The position numbers were made by a program, and so were the translations under genes. Positions 43,332-55,030 of a stretch of DNA of 64,000 nucleotides are shown here, in pieces. The notes beneath the pieces are model-generated. The model made no database searches. It saw only the letters and a list, made by a program, of their open reading frames with translations, and had not been told where the DNA came from. The stretch's first letter is position 1, and each line of letters starts with the position of its first letter. Source of the stretch: Sweltsa coloradensis (lineage: Eukaryota; Arthropoda; Insecta; Plecoptera; Chloroperlidae); the NCBI GenBank assembly GCA_024449915.1, contig JAMZAV010000029.1:186001-250000 (forward strand), read 5' to 3'.

Positions 43332-43804
43332 ACCCGGCACCTCCACCAAATATCACCACAATTTATATTTTACCACAATTATTCTACAATATAGCATAAC
43401 ACTGAAACTAAATAGACCGTTTATAAAATAGAATAATATAATTTTGATTATACGCAAATTAATTGTACTTTCTTAAAGCGGATTTAACACGCTTCATTTC
43501 TGTTACTAATAGATACTAGAGCTTTTTACCAATCTAAAATATTCCATTCAAAAATCTATTTTGAAACTATGAATACAAAAATACACTAAAACAAGCAAAA
43601 ATATGCAATCCGGTATCATGGCTTCTTGGTTATGAGCATATTTTGACTGAATTTTGTGTACAAATAAAGGCAAAAAAACGTATTGTATCATTTTAGGTTT
43701 TCTCCGATGTGACCTACTTAAAAAATTACGAAGTTTGACCATTTTTTTATTGGTCATGCTTTTTTTTTCTTTTACTCAGTTTAAGAGGGTAAATACTACT
43801 TTAA
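43332..43804 (+). mobile_element. TTAA-type element, copy 3, diverged
   Basis: Collinear with copies 1 and 2: TTTACCACAATTATTCTACA, GACCGTTTATAAAATA, CTTAAAGCGGATTTAACACG, ACTAGAGCTTTTTACCAATC, GCAAAAATATGCAATCC, GAGCATATTTTGACTGAA, TCTCCGATGTGACCTA. The right end AAATACTACT is followed by TTAA at 43801-43804. The left end is unlike the other copies: it carries ACCCGGCACCTCCACCA (43332-43348). Shorter than copy 2 through several deletions. Confidence 0.65.
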
Positions 43805-44138
43805 ATGGATAATTTATTTTAGAAATAATGATTTTTACAGTTTAAACCACTCCTTGAGTATAGCTAAATATTTATAAAAAAAAAATAGTTTCAATAGATT
43901 CAACAAAATATAAGTCAAAACCAGTTATGGATTAAGAATAACGAAATTTTCAATTTAAACCTACAAAACAGTATAAATAAAAAAGCTGATCAAGAAATAT
44001 CATTGCTTCGATAAGAGTTTGGATTAAGCCCAATTGTAATGTTTAAGACATCTCCGCATCATTGGAAAGAATCAAGTTGATTTGAGGGGCATTGTAGTTA
44101 ACGATGCAAGCGTAACACTTGCTACTCAAATTGGTGAA

Positions 44139-44140
<2 letters not shown>
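43805..44140. other. No gene seen
   Basis: AT-rich spacer. Confidence 0.4.
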
Positions 44141-44194
<54 letters not shown>

Positions 44195-44238
44195 TCACAA
44201 TTGTAAACTTTGTAAACTTGTAAACTACCTATTATTAT

Positions 44239-44275
<37 letters not shown>
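44141..44275. repeat. (TA)n tracts
   Basis: Two long TA runs (44141-44189 and 44237-44275) separated by a short segment with TTGTAAACTTTGTAAACTTG. They form the left border of the Penelope-like element; a further short AT run (46331-46349) forms its right border. Confidence 0.9.
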
Positions 44276-44276
<1 letters not shown>

Positions 44277-44582
44277 TTTTAATAATGGGTTAGTTGCCAA
44301 CAGGCTAGGTATAATCAACGTGGATAGAGAAAAGGAGTCAACAGCTTCCCTGAGATGTAGAGGTGGCTGCCATAGTTGAACACAGATAAAAATATACAAA
44401 AACTTATCACAAAAATAGTCACGAGACGTTTCGGCCTTGCCTCTTCGGTCGTTCTGGTCTACGAAGCTGTTGACCAGGAGAGGTTAGAGTAGGGGGGGGG
44501 TAGAAGAAGAAGTGGGGTGGAGGGTGGCTAGAGGGTCTCCAATATGTGCACATGAGTGTGTGTGTGTGTGTTTTTGTGAGGG

Positions 44583-44870
44583 GAGCGAGTGAGTGAGAGA
44601 GTGAGTGAGCGAGTGAGTGAGTGAGCGAGTGAGTGAGTGAGCGAGTGAGTGAGTGAGCGAGCGAGTGAGCGTGTGAGTGAGTGAGTGAGTGAGTGTATGA
44701 GTGAGTGAGTGAGTGAGATGACAGAGTGAGTGAGTGCAAGTGTGAGTGAGTGAGTCAATGAGTGAGTCAGTGAGTCTGTGAGTCAGTGAGTGACCGAGTG
44801 AGTGAGTGAGTGTGTGAGTGTGTGAGTGTATGTGACTGTGTATGAATGTGTGATTGTGTGAGTTTAGCGT
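44583..44870. repeat. (TGAG)n minisatellite inside the Penelope-like element
   Basis: About 290 bases of GAGTGAGTGAGC-type repeats with many single-base variants, decaying to TGTGAGTG at the right end. On the minus strand all three frames are largely open and read Thr-His-Ser-Leu, which makes long spurious frames (for example 44484-44987). It lies just downstream of the GIY-YIG region. Confidence 0.95.
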
Positions 44871-45069
44871 GGGTTTTAATTTAGGTTTTTTGCGAGATTT
44901 AGTTATCCATTGATGAGCGAGCTCCATGGACCTTAACTCTCTGTCGGTTGCGCCGGGAGCGATCGAACTACTCGTGTAGTGTAGCAATCGTCGAACCGGA
45001 GGTCATGGGTTCCTGCGTGAGTGGGCACAGGTTTGGGCTTCTTGTGGGTGTCTGTGTCACACCTAGGGC

Positions 45070-46332
45070 CCAGCCATTCTATTGCTAGAAGGTTACTCGT
45101 TAGGCCAATGTATTCGCTGGACACGGGTTTACACTTGAGCTGGTAAATGACGTCAGTGGAGGCACAGTTGTGATGGCCTCTAATGGGGTGGGTCTTGTTT
45201 GTGGCTCCAGCTGTGAATGACGTAGTGGCTGGGTGGATAGGGCAAAGTTTTGCATCGAGGTTTTTTTACACGGAAAGGACCCGTCAGGGTTCCCTATCGT
45301 CGCCACTTGTGCCAATCATAGGGTCTCGTTGAACAAGAAGGTCCTTTAGATGGGGGGGCGTCTGAAAGCTACGCGGGGCACTGTTGGCATTAATCTTGTG
45401 TCCTAGTTGAGCCAGACAAGATGTGGTGTCCCCTCTTAAGGATGCCATTTAGAACGTGAAGTCCTGGGTGCCATTGCGTAACGAGGGGTAGAGTGTTTTT
45501 CTGGCACCAGACTGCCTTTTCGACGTGGGGTCTCAACTCGTCTTCTGACGTCTTTTTCAGGGTATCCTCTGTCGATGAAGGCCCGCGTAATCCGGTCGCA
45601 GTACTTGGTTCGATCCTCCTCGGTGCTGCATATGCGTTTTCCCCGCGTCGCGGGGAGTTGGGTAAAGCGCGTTTGGTGTAGAGCGGGGGACAGCTCTCGT
45701 AGTGTAGATACTGGAGGTGATTTGTGGGCTTGAAATGTACGTCTGTGCGGAATGAACCATTTTCTACGTACACGTCGACGTTTAAGAAATGTGACGTGAT
45801 GGCGAGAGATTTGCCACGTGAACTTGACAGCATAGGTGTTGTTGAGGCCGTTTAGAAAAGTTTTTGAATGACTTCTCTCCAGGGTCCACACTACGTAGAT
45901 GTCATCGATAAACCTGAGCCAACAGATGGGTGTGGGGTTTTTGAGTTGACAGATAGTCTTCCTCTGTTTGCCATGTACAGGTTGGCATAAGATGGTGCCA
46001 TTCTTGTACCCATAGCTGTACTTTTACTTGAAGGTAGTGCGGTCCTGGAAACGGAAGTTGTTGTTGTTAAGTACCCTTTCGGCCAAAAAGATGAGGAAGT
46101 CTGTCTCTGGTACGGAATCCGCGGGACGAGTGTTAAGAAAGTGCTCCATCGCAGCCAAGCCATGTTCTGTGGGGATATTTGTGTAGAGTGATGTTACATC
46201 TATAGTCGCAAAAATAACGTCTTCGGGTAGGGTGTTGTTGAACTCTTGAATACGCTCGAGAAAGTGGTTGGTGTCTTGATGTGAGATGGTAACTTCTGAC
46301 GTGGTCTTGAAGGTGGAAGTCAACAAATGCAA
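45070..46332 (-). pseudogene. Penelope-like RT plus GIY-YIG reading frame, frameshifted
   Basis: Visible parts in order: TIDVTSLYTNIPTEHGL (RT fingers); STAMGTRMAPSYANLYM, reached after a frameshift near 46020; RFIDDIYVVWT, carrying the catalytic Asp pair (FIDD codons at 45901-45912), after a second shift near 45965; FTWQISRHHVTFL, then VDVYVENGSFRTDVHFKPTN in another frame; KYCDRITRAFIDRGYP back in the earlier frame. Around 45100-45260 lie a linker with GSFPC and HHNCAST, then VIYQLKCKP and EYIGLT, the two strands that define GIY-YIG nucleases. At least four frame changes are needed. I describe the breaks only. Usual elements of this group encode about 600-800 residues; roughly 400 are represented here. 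Confidence 0.85.
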
Positions 46333-47571
46333 TATATATATATATATATGTATTACTCTTTATAATAGATACGTTTTAAGTGCATTCATAACATATAACA
46401 TATAACATTATGTTAATGAACATTGTAGTGCACGCATTTATTTAGCATTATCATATTTGATCAAATACAGAGAATATTAATTGTTAGCTTCTCCTGAACA
46501 TATTTTTTTTATCGTCTTTGTTCAGAGAAACCATTGCAGTATAAGTCAATATTTGTTATTTTTATACTTTAGAAAACATACTTCACACTTCAATTTTCAC
46601 TTCATTTCATTTTTTCATACTATGTAACTAATTTTACTTATTGTTAAATGTAATTTGTATTTATGTAAATTAATTAATTTTTGTTATTCTGTGTCTTTAA
46701 GGCAATTTTAATGTAAAGGCAGAGCTTTGTTTTAAAAAATAAAGTTGTGCTTTTAATTCCAGGAATCCCGAGTTGAGACCTGGCTCCATCTATTATTGTC
46801 TGTGGCTTGAAATATCCAGCACGGGACCATCGCCATTTGTGGGTTTATCCTCAATTCCACATTTCATAATACGCCACACAATGTAAGCTTATGGATCTGC
46901 ACCCAATATCAAATTAATCTTAATATCGGCATGGTTGAATGAAAAAGTTTTTTAAAGTTCTACAAATATCAGGATATTGTATTGTCGATATTATCTGCCA
47001 TGAATAACGAACTTCTGGAAAATGTCTGACAAAAGATACAAAGAGGACTCAAAACTATTGCAATTAAATTATTCTCAATACGGCTTGAAATGTCTCCGCA
47101 ATGCAGCCAACTTTTGAAACACAAAAACCAGACGATTGTTCTTCAACAAGTTCTTCACAAAACATATTATTCCTCCAACTAAAAACTATTTTTAACTCGA
47201 AATATAAGAACAGTTTCTGAAACCATCATTGTAAAGTTCGTTTAATTTCAAACTTAATAAGAAAGCAACTTTTGCGAAAACTTTATTTTCAGCTCTTCTT
47301 CTTTCATAAGTTGGTGCCTCGTCCGAGGCTAATTGTGGTCATATATTGCGAAACACAATCTGAGGCCGCACGGCGTTCCCCACATAGATCTTTGCCACCC
47401 TTCTAGCATTCGGTAACAGGGCTTGTACGTCATGGCGGTGAAGTAGCCAGACTAGGGTCATACAGACTCAACTAGCAGATAGACTCTCTAGGCCCAACGC
47501 CCAAACTTGTCCTACATCGTCTGTTAGGACAGCATTATCAAACACTCGATTAATTGGTTGATTTGTATTGC
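46333..47571. other. No gene seen
   Basis: AT-rich, with a GC-richer repeat-like patch at 46760-46870 (GAGTTGAGACCTGGC, ATCCAGCACGGGACC) and another at 47320-47500. The first has a decayed B-box look and shares CAGCACGGGAC with 34630. Confidence 0.4.
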
Positions 47572-47575
47572 TTAA

Positions 47576-48297
47576 AGGGGCTATTAGCCCCAAAAAAATA
47601 AATTTTGACCACATAATCTATAGAATAAAACTACACTCGAATGACCGTTTAAAAAATTATATTTTGTAACTGTGATTCTACACCAATTTTTCAATTTTTT
47701 TGGTCATGAAATTTGCGAAAATTGGCGTTTTGGGAAATTTCTTAAATTGGCTTTAACTTGCTTATTTTTTGTTCTACATAGATACTTGAAAACATACCAA
47801 TCTAGAATGGCCCTTTTTTTACATCGTACCTTGAAACTGTGCACAAATATTCAAACCAACACGCAAAATTATGCATTCCAAAATAAATAAATAATAAATA
47901 AATAAATGAATTGTATTAAGAGTCTACCTACTCAGTTGTGTAACTGATTTTCAGAGGGGAACAGTAAATCAAAGCCCTTCTTGGTAATCAGCATATTTTT
48001 ACCGAACCACTTGCCCAAATTACAAAACAAAATACAGAGGATTTACAGTAAAGGCTGTCGAGTACATCAACATTATTTTTTCGGATCACAATCCTCCAAG
48101 GTCACGGGGCATAAAGATCGTCCCCATGTTATTCTTAATGGGAGATTTTTTCCGATTTGACCTAGCTCGAAAAATACCATGTTCGACAATTTTTTTCCGG
48201 GTCAAGGTGGATCCAATATTTTTGTGTTAGTTTCTTAATTCATAATTAATTAGCCTGAATGAAATATATGTTATGAGTTAAGCGGGTGAATAACCCT
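47576..48297 (+). mobile_element. TTAA-type element, copy 1, with SINE1 insertion
   Basis: Flanked by TTAA at 47572-47575 and 48298-48301. Left end AGGGGCTATTAGCCCC, right end GGGTGAATAACCCT; the outer bases are inverted (AGGG...CCCT) and resemble copy 2 (right end AAATACCCCT). TTAA duplication is typical of piggyBac and Kolobok elements. No transposase frame. A 92-base SINE1 tail fragment lies inside at 47884-47975; copy 2 shows the uninterrupted sequence there. Confidence 0.75.
47884..47975 (-). repeat. SINE1 3' end fragment inserted in TTAA element
   Basis: (ATTT)n tail, GAGTCTACCTACTCAG, the tail hairpin and GGGGAACAGTAAATCAAAGC. It stops abruptly where the host element resumes at CCTTCTTGGTAATCAGC. 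A very short 5'-truncated insertion. Confidence 0.75.
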
Positions 48298-48316
48298 TTA
48301 ACCTCACATATTAACG

Positions 48317-49085
48317 TACGCGCGGTCACCCACTCCCCCTTAATGGGGCTAAAAAACCCAAAAATTATTTTTTACCACGTGATCTATAGCACAATACTAC
48401 ACTAAAATGACCGTTTAAAAAATTATATCTTGTAACTGTGATTTAACACGATTTTTTTTAATTTTTTTAATCCAGAAATTTGCGAAAATTGGTGTTTTGG
48501 GAAATTTCTTAAATCGGCTTTAACCTGCTTCTTTTTTGGTCCACATAGATACTAGAGCATAGTACCAATCTGAAATGCCCCTTTATAACATCGTGTCTTG
48601 AAACTGTGCCCAAATATACCCTCAAACACGCAAAAATATGCATTCCAAAATCACACCCCATCTTGGTATCAGCATATTTTGACCGAACTATACTTGCCCA
48701 AATTATAAAACAAAATAAAGAGAAGTTACAGAAAAGGCTGAAGAGTACGTCCATAATGGCCAATATTTTTTTGGATCAAAATCCTCCAAGGTCACGGGGC
48801 ATAAAGATCGTCCCCATGTTATTTCTTATGGGAGATTTTTGCCGATGGGACCTAGCTCGAAAAATGTCATGTTGGACAATTTTTTGGGAGGTCATGGTGG
48901 CCCCAATAATTTTTCTGTTGATTGCTAAATTCATTACTAGTTAGCCTGAATGAAATATATTTTTTGAGTTTAGCGGTTAAATACCCCTTTAACAAGCCCG
49001 AGTTTGCTTAACTTAGGTGTTCAAGTGGGAACCGGCTAAGCGACCGCGGCTAAACCGCTGGCACCCGAAGCTACAGGAGAGCGCT
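48317..49085 (-). repeat. GC-rich interspersed repeat split by TTAA copy 2
   Basis: GCGCGGTCACCCACTCCCCC at 48320-48339 and, after the TTAA element, AAGCCCGAGTTTGC, GGTGTTCAAGTGGGAACCGG and GACCGCGGCTAAACCGCTGG (48993-49062). These match 20210-20305 in order. The GGACG hairpin part of the repeat is missing here. Confidence 0.65.
48344..48988 (+). mobile_element. TTAA-type element, copy 2, with inferred empty site
   Basis: Flanked by TTAA at 48340-48343 and 48989-48992. Left end TGGGGCTAAAAAACCC, right end GCGGTTAAATACCCCT. About 80-90% similar to copy 1 by eye over most of its 645 bases, including CCTCCAAGGTCACGGGGCAT and GATCGTCCCCATGTTATT. It lies within the GC-rich repeat seen whole at 19940-20312, whose CACTCTACCCCTAAACACGCCCG is the unoccupied counterpart of the junction. 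No coding frame of note. Confidence 0.8.
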
Positions 49086-50500
49086 GGCAGTCTACCATCC
49101 ACCCACATGTGCATTTATGCTTCACGGAAGAAAATGTATTTTTCCGTTGTTAATAAAAGCTAAAAGCTAAAAATTAATATTATGAAATTTTAGCTACTGA
49201 CACAAAACAAAGTGAATACATCTAGCAGGTAGACAAATTTGTGTATGGTATCTTACATTCTATATTTTAAACAAAAGTGTTGAAAAATTGCATTAAGGTG
49301 AGGTTTAAAGTCGAATTCGGTATAAACATTCAGAACAGGAACAAATTAAAGTAATGAACACTTCAATTAAAATTATTGCAAATCTTGATATTTGCTCATT
49401 TTATTTCATAACATTGTAGTAACTTCAGAACCAAGAGTGCATAGTCATGTTTGCATGGAAGTTCGATAACCATAATCTAGAAGTAGAATCTGAGGAACTA
49501 ACAATAATGGCTACATCATTACTATATAGACTACTGTAACATCCTTGGCTGGCTCGTTGGTCTGAAATAGCTTTCCGCCCATTGGGTTATTCTATTGCAC
49601 CATTAGCGTATACAAAACCACGCGCTACTGTGCAATGGGATTGAAATCCACGTACGGTGAACCTGCAATTACATCGTAGTTTGAGCAAAGTCTGTTGTGA
49701 GGTATTCAGGCGACTTAGAGAAAAATAGAAAAGTATGAATAATACTGTGTGGAATAGGAGTTTTCAATGAGAATTATTATCAAGTTAATAATACGTGAGG
49801 TTATGAAGAATGTGGAATGAAAAGGTTTTGAAGAATTAGTTATCAAAGCGGAAAATGTTTGTATATTTTTATTGAATGTTGTACTTTTGAAGTTTTGGTG
49901 TTTCTACTAACCAGTGTATATATTTATTTTATGTAGGTTTTAAAGGTTATTTTGTATTCTTGTTTTTCTTTGAGTCCACCCACTTTACTCACATTGAAAC
50001 ACAAATTCATAGTTAAATGAACAGACATGAAAACTGTTGACTAACACAGAAAATTACACCTACATAGAAATACAAATACATTTACATTCAAGAGGGGATA
50101 GGATCTATTTGGCAGTTGACAAAAATCTATTCATTCGTCTAAGAAACCTCCGACGTATATGGAACTTTGCAAACACACATGGCAGCCCTACCTACAGTCA
50201 TCGATATTCACTATTTTGACAAAATTGGCCAGAAAAAATTCACGAGTATTGTAAATTTTGGACTTAATAACAAAATCAAAATTCTTAAAAATGTATTTAT
50301 TTTCTATTAATTATAAAAATAATTTTTTGAAATGTTATTCTGTAGAACCCTTTATTTTTATTTTTGTCACAATTGTTCTAAATCTGAAACATTTGTGGTG
50401 TCTGTCAGCCGAGCGAACGAAGACAGTAGTACATAGAATATCAGGAACTAACGCATTTTCCCCATTATCCACATTACTCACTGTGATTTGCATTTGTTTA
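49086..50500. other. No gene seen
   Basis: AT-rich. The frames at 50037-50219 and 50258-50515 have no domain features. TTTGAGTCCACCCACTTTACTCAC at about 49969 faintly resembles a SINE1 tail. Confidence 0.4.
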
Positions 50501-50931
50501 AATAAAATAAATTAATAAATAAATTGTATTTAGAGTCTACCCACTCAGTTATATAACTGATATTCAGTGGAAACATTAATTTAAAGCGACCAAGCCAACT
50601 CTGTAGACCCCGACGCAATCGACGAGTGAGCGATAACCAACCAAAGATCGATATTTTGAATAGGAAATATAGCAGTCAGTGATGTGGACAGTGCGAACAC
50701 ACGCGGATCAACGCCAGAATCAACAAGGCCGATTCAGAACAACCTTGAATTAATTTTGTGCCTCGTTGCTAGGACGGCTCCAAAGTCACCGTTTACAAAC
50801 TCCTAAGACAAGAACTGATGGACTTAAGTCCAAATCAGAAGTTAAAATTCTTCTGACTTTGCCGGGAATCGATTCCTGGACCTTCTGCATTGGAAGCAGA
50901 TACGCTTACAACAAGACCAACGAGCCACACG
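50501..50931 (-). repeat. SINE1, full length
   Basis: Tail AAATAAATTAATAAATAAAT on the plus strand, tail hairpin at about 50545-50558, complete body and tRNA-like head (about 50856-50929). In the head the anticodon stem TCTGC/GCAGA encloses TTCCAAT, putting CCA (Trp) at the anticodon position. The B box is slightly changed (GGAATCGATTCC on the plus strand). With the 54.5 kb copy this defines the consensus of about 430 bases. Confidence 0.85.
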
Positions 50932-53900
50932 AATATGCCATATGAATTTACTTAGAATAATGGATGAATTTATTTGTTATGAGGGCCAAGTGAAGGAATA
51001 AAGACTTATAGTTACGGAGCAAATAATTTTAATGAAAATGTATTTATTTCTCAAATCGCTGGATGCCTTAGGGAAAATATAAAAGATAACAGAAGATCTA
51101 AACACAGTCACGTAAGTTGTAATTTATTGTCAATACCAATACAAGTGATGGTTGTTTTACTAAAGCAAGCAAATAACCAAACAGGAATAGAAGATTTAAA
51201 GTGGAAAATATTGGATTTCGTTAGTCACGGTTCATTTACAGATATCGGTTTCCGATTGCGCATGTTTTTGGTTTTCGTGTTTAGGTTAGAGAAGGCAACT
51301 GTTAGATAAACTGGCAGTCAGAAGGGCTGAAGGATGATGTATGGTGGGCAAAAGAAAGGCGTGACGTGAAAAAAACAGATATTTGCGGTCCTAACTCTTT
51401 TGAGTTAATGCAAGTGTCAAATTACTATTTTAAAATAAACTTTAATAGAACAGCTAAATATTATCAAAAAGTGGTATGGACTTTTTTCACAGATATTTCA
51501 TAGAGAAAAGCTTTTGAATGTCAATCCATGATCCATAATGTCAGCCAGTCGAAGTAAAATGAAACCTTCCGAAATATTGTCATATTAAAAAGCTATTTTT
51601 TTATATAGAGCAGTGAAAAAAATGTAATACAACTATTACACCTTTTAGTCTCTGTGGTCTCAATTGTGTAAATCAACTTAGTTATTTAAATGCGGGTAAA
51701 CAATAGTACTTTCGAACCGATTTTGTTCGTTATTAAAAAAGTTAAGGCCAATGGTAAAAACTGTACCTTATTTATAGAATAGAAAATAAAACATCTGCAA
51801 AAAGCAGTTAAAAATGATAAATTTCTGTTTTGTCCCGGAAATGAGATATATCTCCAATAATGCAGGGCCTGGATTCTTCAAAACGCCCAACTAAGATTTG
51901 TCTTAGTGCTAAGACGTGTCCTAACTAAGACACGTATTGGCCGGCGGCCTAGGTATTTGCAACTACACAAAATCAAAAATTGCCAAAAAAAAATACAGAA
52001 AAAAGTATATTATTTTAGGTATGCACTTTTAATTTACATTTAAACTTAAAATTAAGCTTTATTTCAAAATCCAAAAATTAAAAAAATCCTTAAAAATCAT
52101 GAAACAAATCCGAAAAATCTAAGAAAAAATGGCGAATTTTGAATGATTATCTTAAAACTAACTTAATGAACGAAATAAATAAAGACTTAAAGGATAAATA
52201 ATGATGTAACTGTTAGTAAAGTTATAGTTATGAAATATAGAACAAATTTAACAACCAGTACCCCATGTGCCATCAACCCTGCTCCTTCAACGGGTGACCT
52301 GCCCAGCTTAGGCATGTTTCTGGTTAGAAGGTTCATCCTACATTGCCTAGGTTAGTGTGACCCAGTTTGTCCATATTGTTGAAAGCTTGAGTTTGAACAG
52401 ATATTAAAGGTAGATTTTGTTTTTGTCAACCTCGTGTTCTAACAATGATAAAAACAATTTCAAACATTATGTAGTAAAATAATTAGCAGCATAGCCTACA
52501 CGGAATCAGTATAATACATCACAAAAACTCGAATAAGTGTTAATAATACATTTCATGATTCAATAAACAAACTAACATTAGTGAAGAACTTCCCACATTA
52601 TTCCAAACTAATAATTATAATCATCATCCATCAATCGTCCGACAAGAAACAATTAGCTCTATCACGCCACATCAAAATTACAGTCACAAAACAATTAATC
52701 AAACTTTGACAAGCAACACGTAACAATCACGTTCTAGTTGGCCTAATGTTCTAACTTGGACTATTCTGTTCAACTTGCAAGTCCAACAATCAAACTTACA
52801 AGACGATGTAGAGCTATTGTCAACATGACGTTTACACGAAGTTGACACGTGTCAGATGCAAGCGTCGTTCTTGCAGGCGTCGCGACGCTGCATTGTGTCC
52901 GCGTATCAAGACGTCGGAAGAATGTGTTTGAGAATCACATCAACATCCCTTACTTAGACTAGTCTGTTTGGCTATACCCGGAGAGGTGTCTGTCTACTGT
53001 TTAGGGGTCGTTGAACTGGGTGCGTTTCGTTTTAAGGTACAAATTGGTATAAAATACTGTTAAACTAAAAAATTCGTAGAAAAAACAATTGCCAAAATTC
53101 CTTCTTTTCTCTTCGACATTTTGAAGAAAAAGTTAAAATCTAATGTCAGAGAAACACAACCATCTACGTTGCGAAATTGCGAAACTTTAAATGTGTACCT
53201 TTTCCGGGAGAAACGTATTTTTTTCATTACCACGATTCTAGTAAAGGTAAATAAATAATTGCATCTACTAAATACAATTTTATTGTATATTGTATATATA
53301 CAATAATACATTTTATTACATGGATATTCTTTGATCACTTGATATAATACCCATTTTTTACCTTCGCCATATCGAGGGATATTTGGACAGCTGACCCCTC
53401 AATATGATGTATGTTCTTGCCATTAGATATTTACCAAAGTCACACAAATTGTGTTTGAAAGATCCTATCAGAACTGTCTGCGCATTGGCAGAAGCTGGCC
53501 ACGCTTGATGTATAGTTTATCAACCTTGAAATACGCCACACTAAATCGTAAATAATACTTGAGTGGGTATTTTATTCGTACTCACAAAGAAAATGTGCAG
53601 AGAGGGGGATTCACCACGGGTTCAAGGTCACGCGCTATCTGCATTACCCACACGCGTGTTTGGCTATGTTCACTAAACACGACATCATTAATACTGCCAC
53701 TGAAGTTATATTGATTCAGGTGAAGTCCTTCTGTTGCGTTTCAGTTTCAATTTATCTGTTTGGGTGTGGAAAAACTAGTTTCCAAATTAAATTATGGTTG
53801 AATATATCTGATACAACCCATAAGATTATGATGTTATAATTAACTGTTTTTGTTGTTTAATCGCATTTCCTTAAATAAAATATAAACATATAATAAATGT

Positions 53901-54512
53901 GTAATCTTCAATTATTTTATATAAAACCATCAACGTTTAATAAAATTCTAATATAACGTAACGATTTACTTCTAGAAGTTATATGTTAAGGTAATGCAAA
54001 TCAAGCAGTTCTATTGTTAAAAACGTTTATTATTGTTTAATATTTTTGTCATAGACACTTAACCGTGAATGTACAAATCATTAGTATGACCGTTCCCCTA
54101 CTTTTTAATTATTGTTAACACATTATAAATATTACAATTAATACAAATTGCAATTGGACATCAATGTACAATTTTTGTATTTTTATTAATCCCACTCTAA
54201 TGGTCACTACCATTACCGCGGTCAGTTATATATTATTTCTAATTATATCACAATGTTATTATGCTAATTACTCAACACTCCCCAGGGAAATACGATTGCG
54301 TGCTGTGTAGCCAGACGAACTGAATTCGGTTCATGTCAACTCTGGCTCAATGTCATGGTGATAACAACGGAATGGGATCAGTCCTATTTTCAACTATATC
54401 CCATATTATGGGTAAAATATTACAATACGGAAACGTATTTAATAAAAGATTGATATCGTTTGGTTTGTAAAAAGTATTTATTTATCCTTATACTTACGAA
54501 AGGATTACACTT
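50932..54512. other. No gene seen; 3.6 kb AT-rich spacer
   Basis: Contains a half-MITE-like block at 51868-51950 (GGATTCTTCAAAACGCCCAA, TTAGTGCTAAGACGTGTCC) with a small hairpin but no matching right end found, and a CpG-richer patch at 52830-52930 (GCAAGCGTCGTTCTTGC, GGCGTCGCGACGC). No frames with coding character; the 92-codon minus frame at 53060-53338 is AT-rich. Confidence 0.4.
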
Positions 54513-54942
54513 AAATTAAATAAATAAATAAATTGCATTTAGAGTCTACCCACTCAGTTATATAACTGATTTTCAGTGGGGGACAGTAAATCAAAGCGAC
54601 CAAGCCAACCCTGTAGGCCCCGACGCAATCGACGAGTGAGCGATAACCAACCAAAGATCAATATTTTTTTAATAGGAAATATAGCAATCAGTGGTATGGA
54701 CAGTGCGAACACCCGCGGATCAACGCCAGAATCAACAAGGCCGATTCAGAACAACATTGAATTTATTATGTGCCTCGTTGCAAGGACGGCTCCAAAGTCA
54801 CCGTTTACAAACTCCCAAGACAAGAACTGATGGACGTAAGTCCAAATCAGAAGTTAAAAACTTCTGACTTTGACGGGAATCGAACCCTGGACCTTCTGCA
54901 TTGGAAGTAGATACGCTAACCACAAGACCAACGAGCCACACA
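54513..54942 (-). repeat. SINE1, full length, best preserved
   Basis: Complete element: (ATTT)n tail; 3' hairpin CAGTTATATAACTG (about 54556-54569); body with GACGCAATCGACGAGTGAGC and GGACAGTGCGAACACCCGCG; tRNA-like head at 54866-54939 with an intact B box (GGTTCGATTCC on the minus strand). Pol III transcription from the head and LINE-driven insertion are inferred from the family type. No convincing target duplication was found by eye. Confidence 0.85.
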
Positions 54943-55030
54943 ATTGTGCGTTACTATGCGTAGGTGATTCGCCGATGAAAGGCCCGTGCTGGACAGATCC
55001 AGCCACAGGCAATGGGAGGGAACGGGGGGG

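Larger units (their letters stand above)
44276..46332 (-). mobile_element. Penelope-like retroelement, 5'-truncated and decayed
   Basis: On the minus strand, reading from 46332: RT with a Penelope-type motif (TIDVTSLYTNIP), then the linker, then a GIY-YIG endonuclease region, then a Ser/His-rich simple-repeat segment, then a tail with GGCCGAAACGTCTCGTG at about 44415-44431. The N-terminal part of the protein is missing and the 5' edge is an AT run. Both flanks are TA-rich. The order RT then GIY-YIG identifies an endonuclease-bearing Penelope-like element, a telomerase-related retroelement group. It is inactive here because of multiple frameshifts. Confidence 0.85.

Noticed and set aside
44410..44470. 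GGCCGAAACGTCTCGTG near the end of the Penelope-like element as a hammerhead ribozyme
   Set aside because: The GAAAC half fits, and hammerheads are known in this element group, but I found no CUGAUGA partner at the right distance. A covariance-model search for hammerhead types would decide.
44484..44987. 167-codon open frame rich in Thr, His, Ser and Leu
   Set aside because: It is a translation of the (TGAG)n array; all three minus frames are open for the same reason.
51868..51950. Left end of a MITE (GGATTCTTCAAAACGCC)
   Set aside because: No matching right terminus was found within 1 kb, so no element is called.
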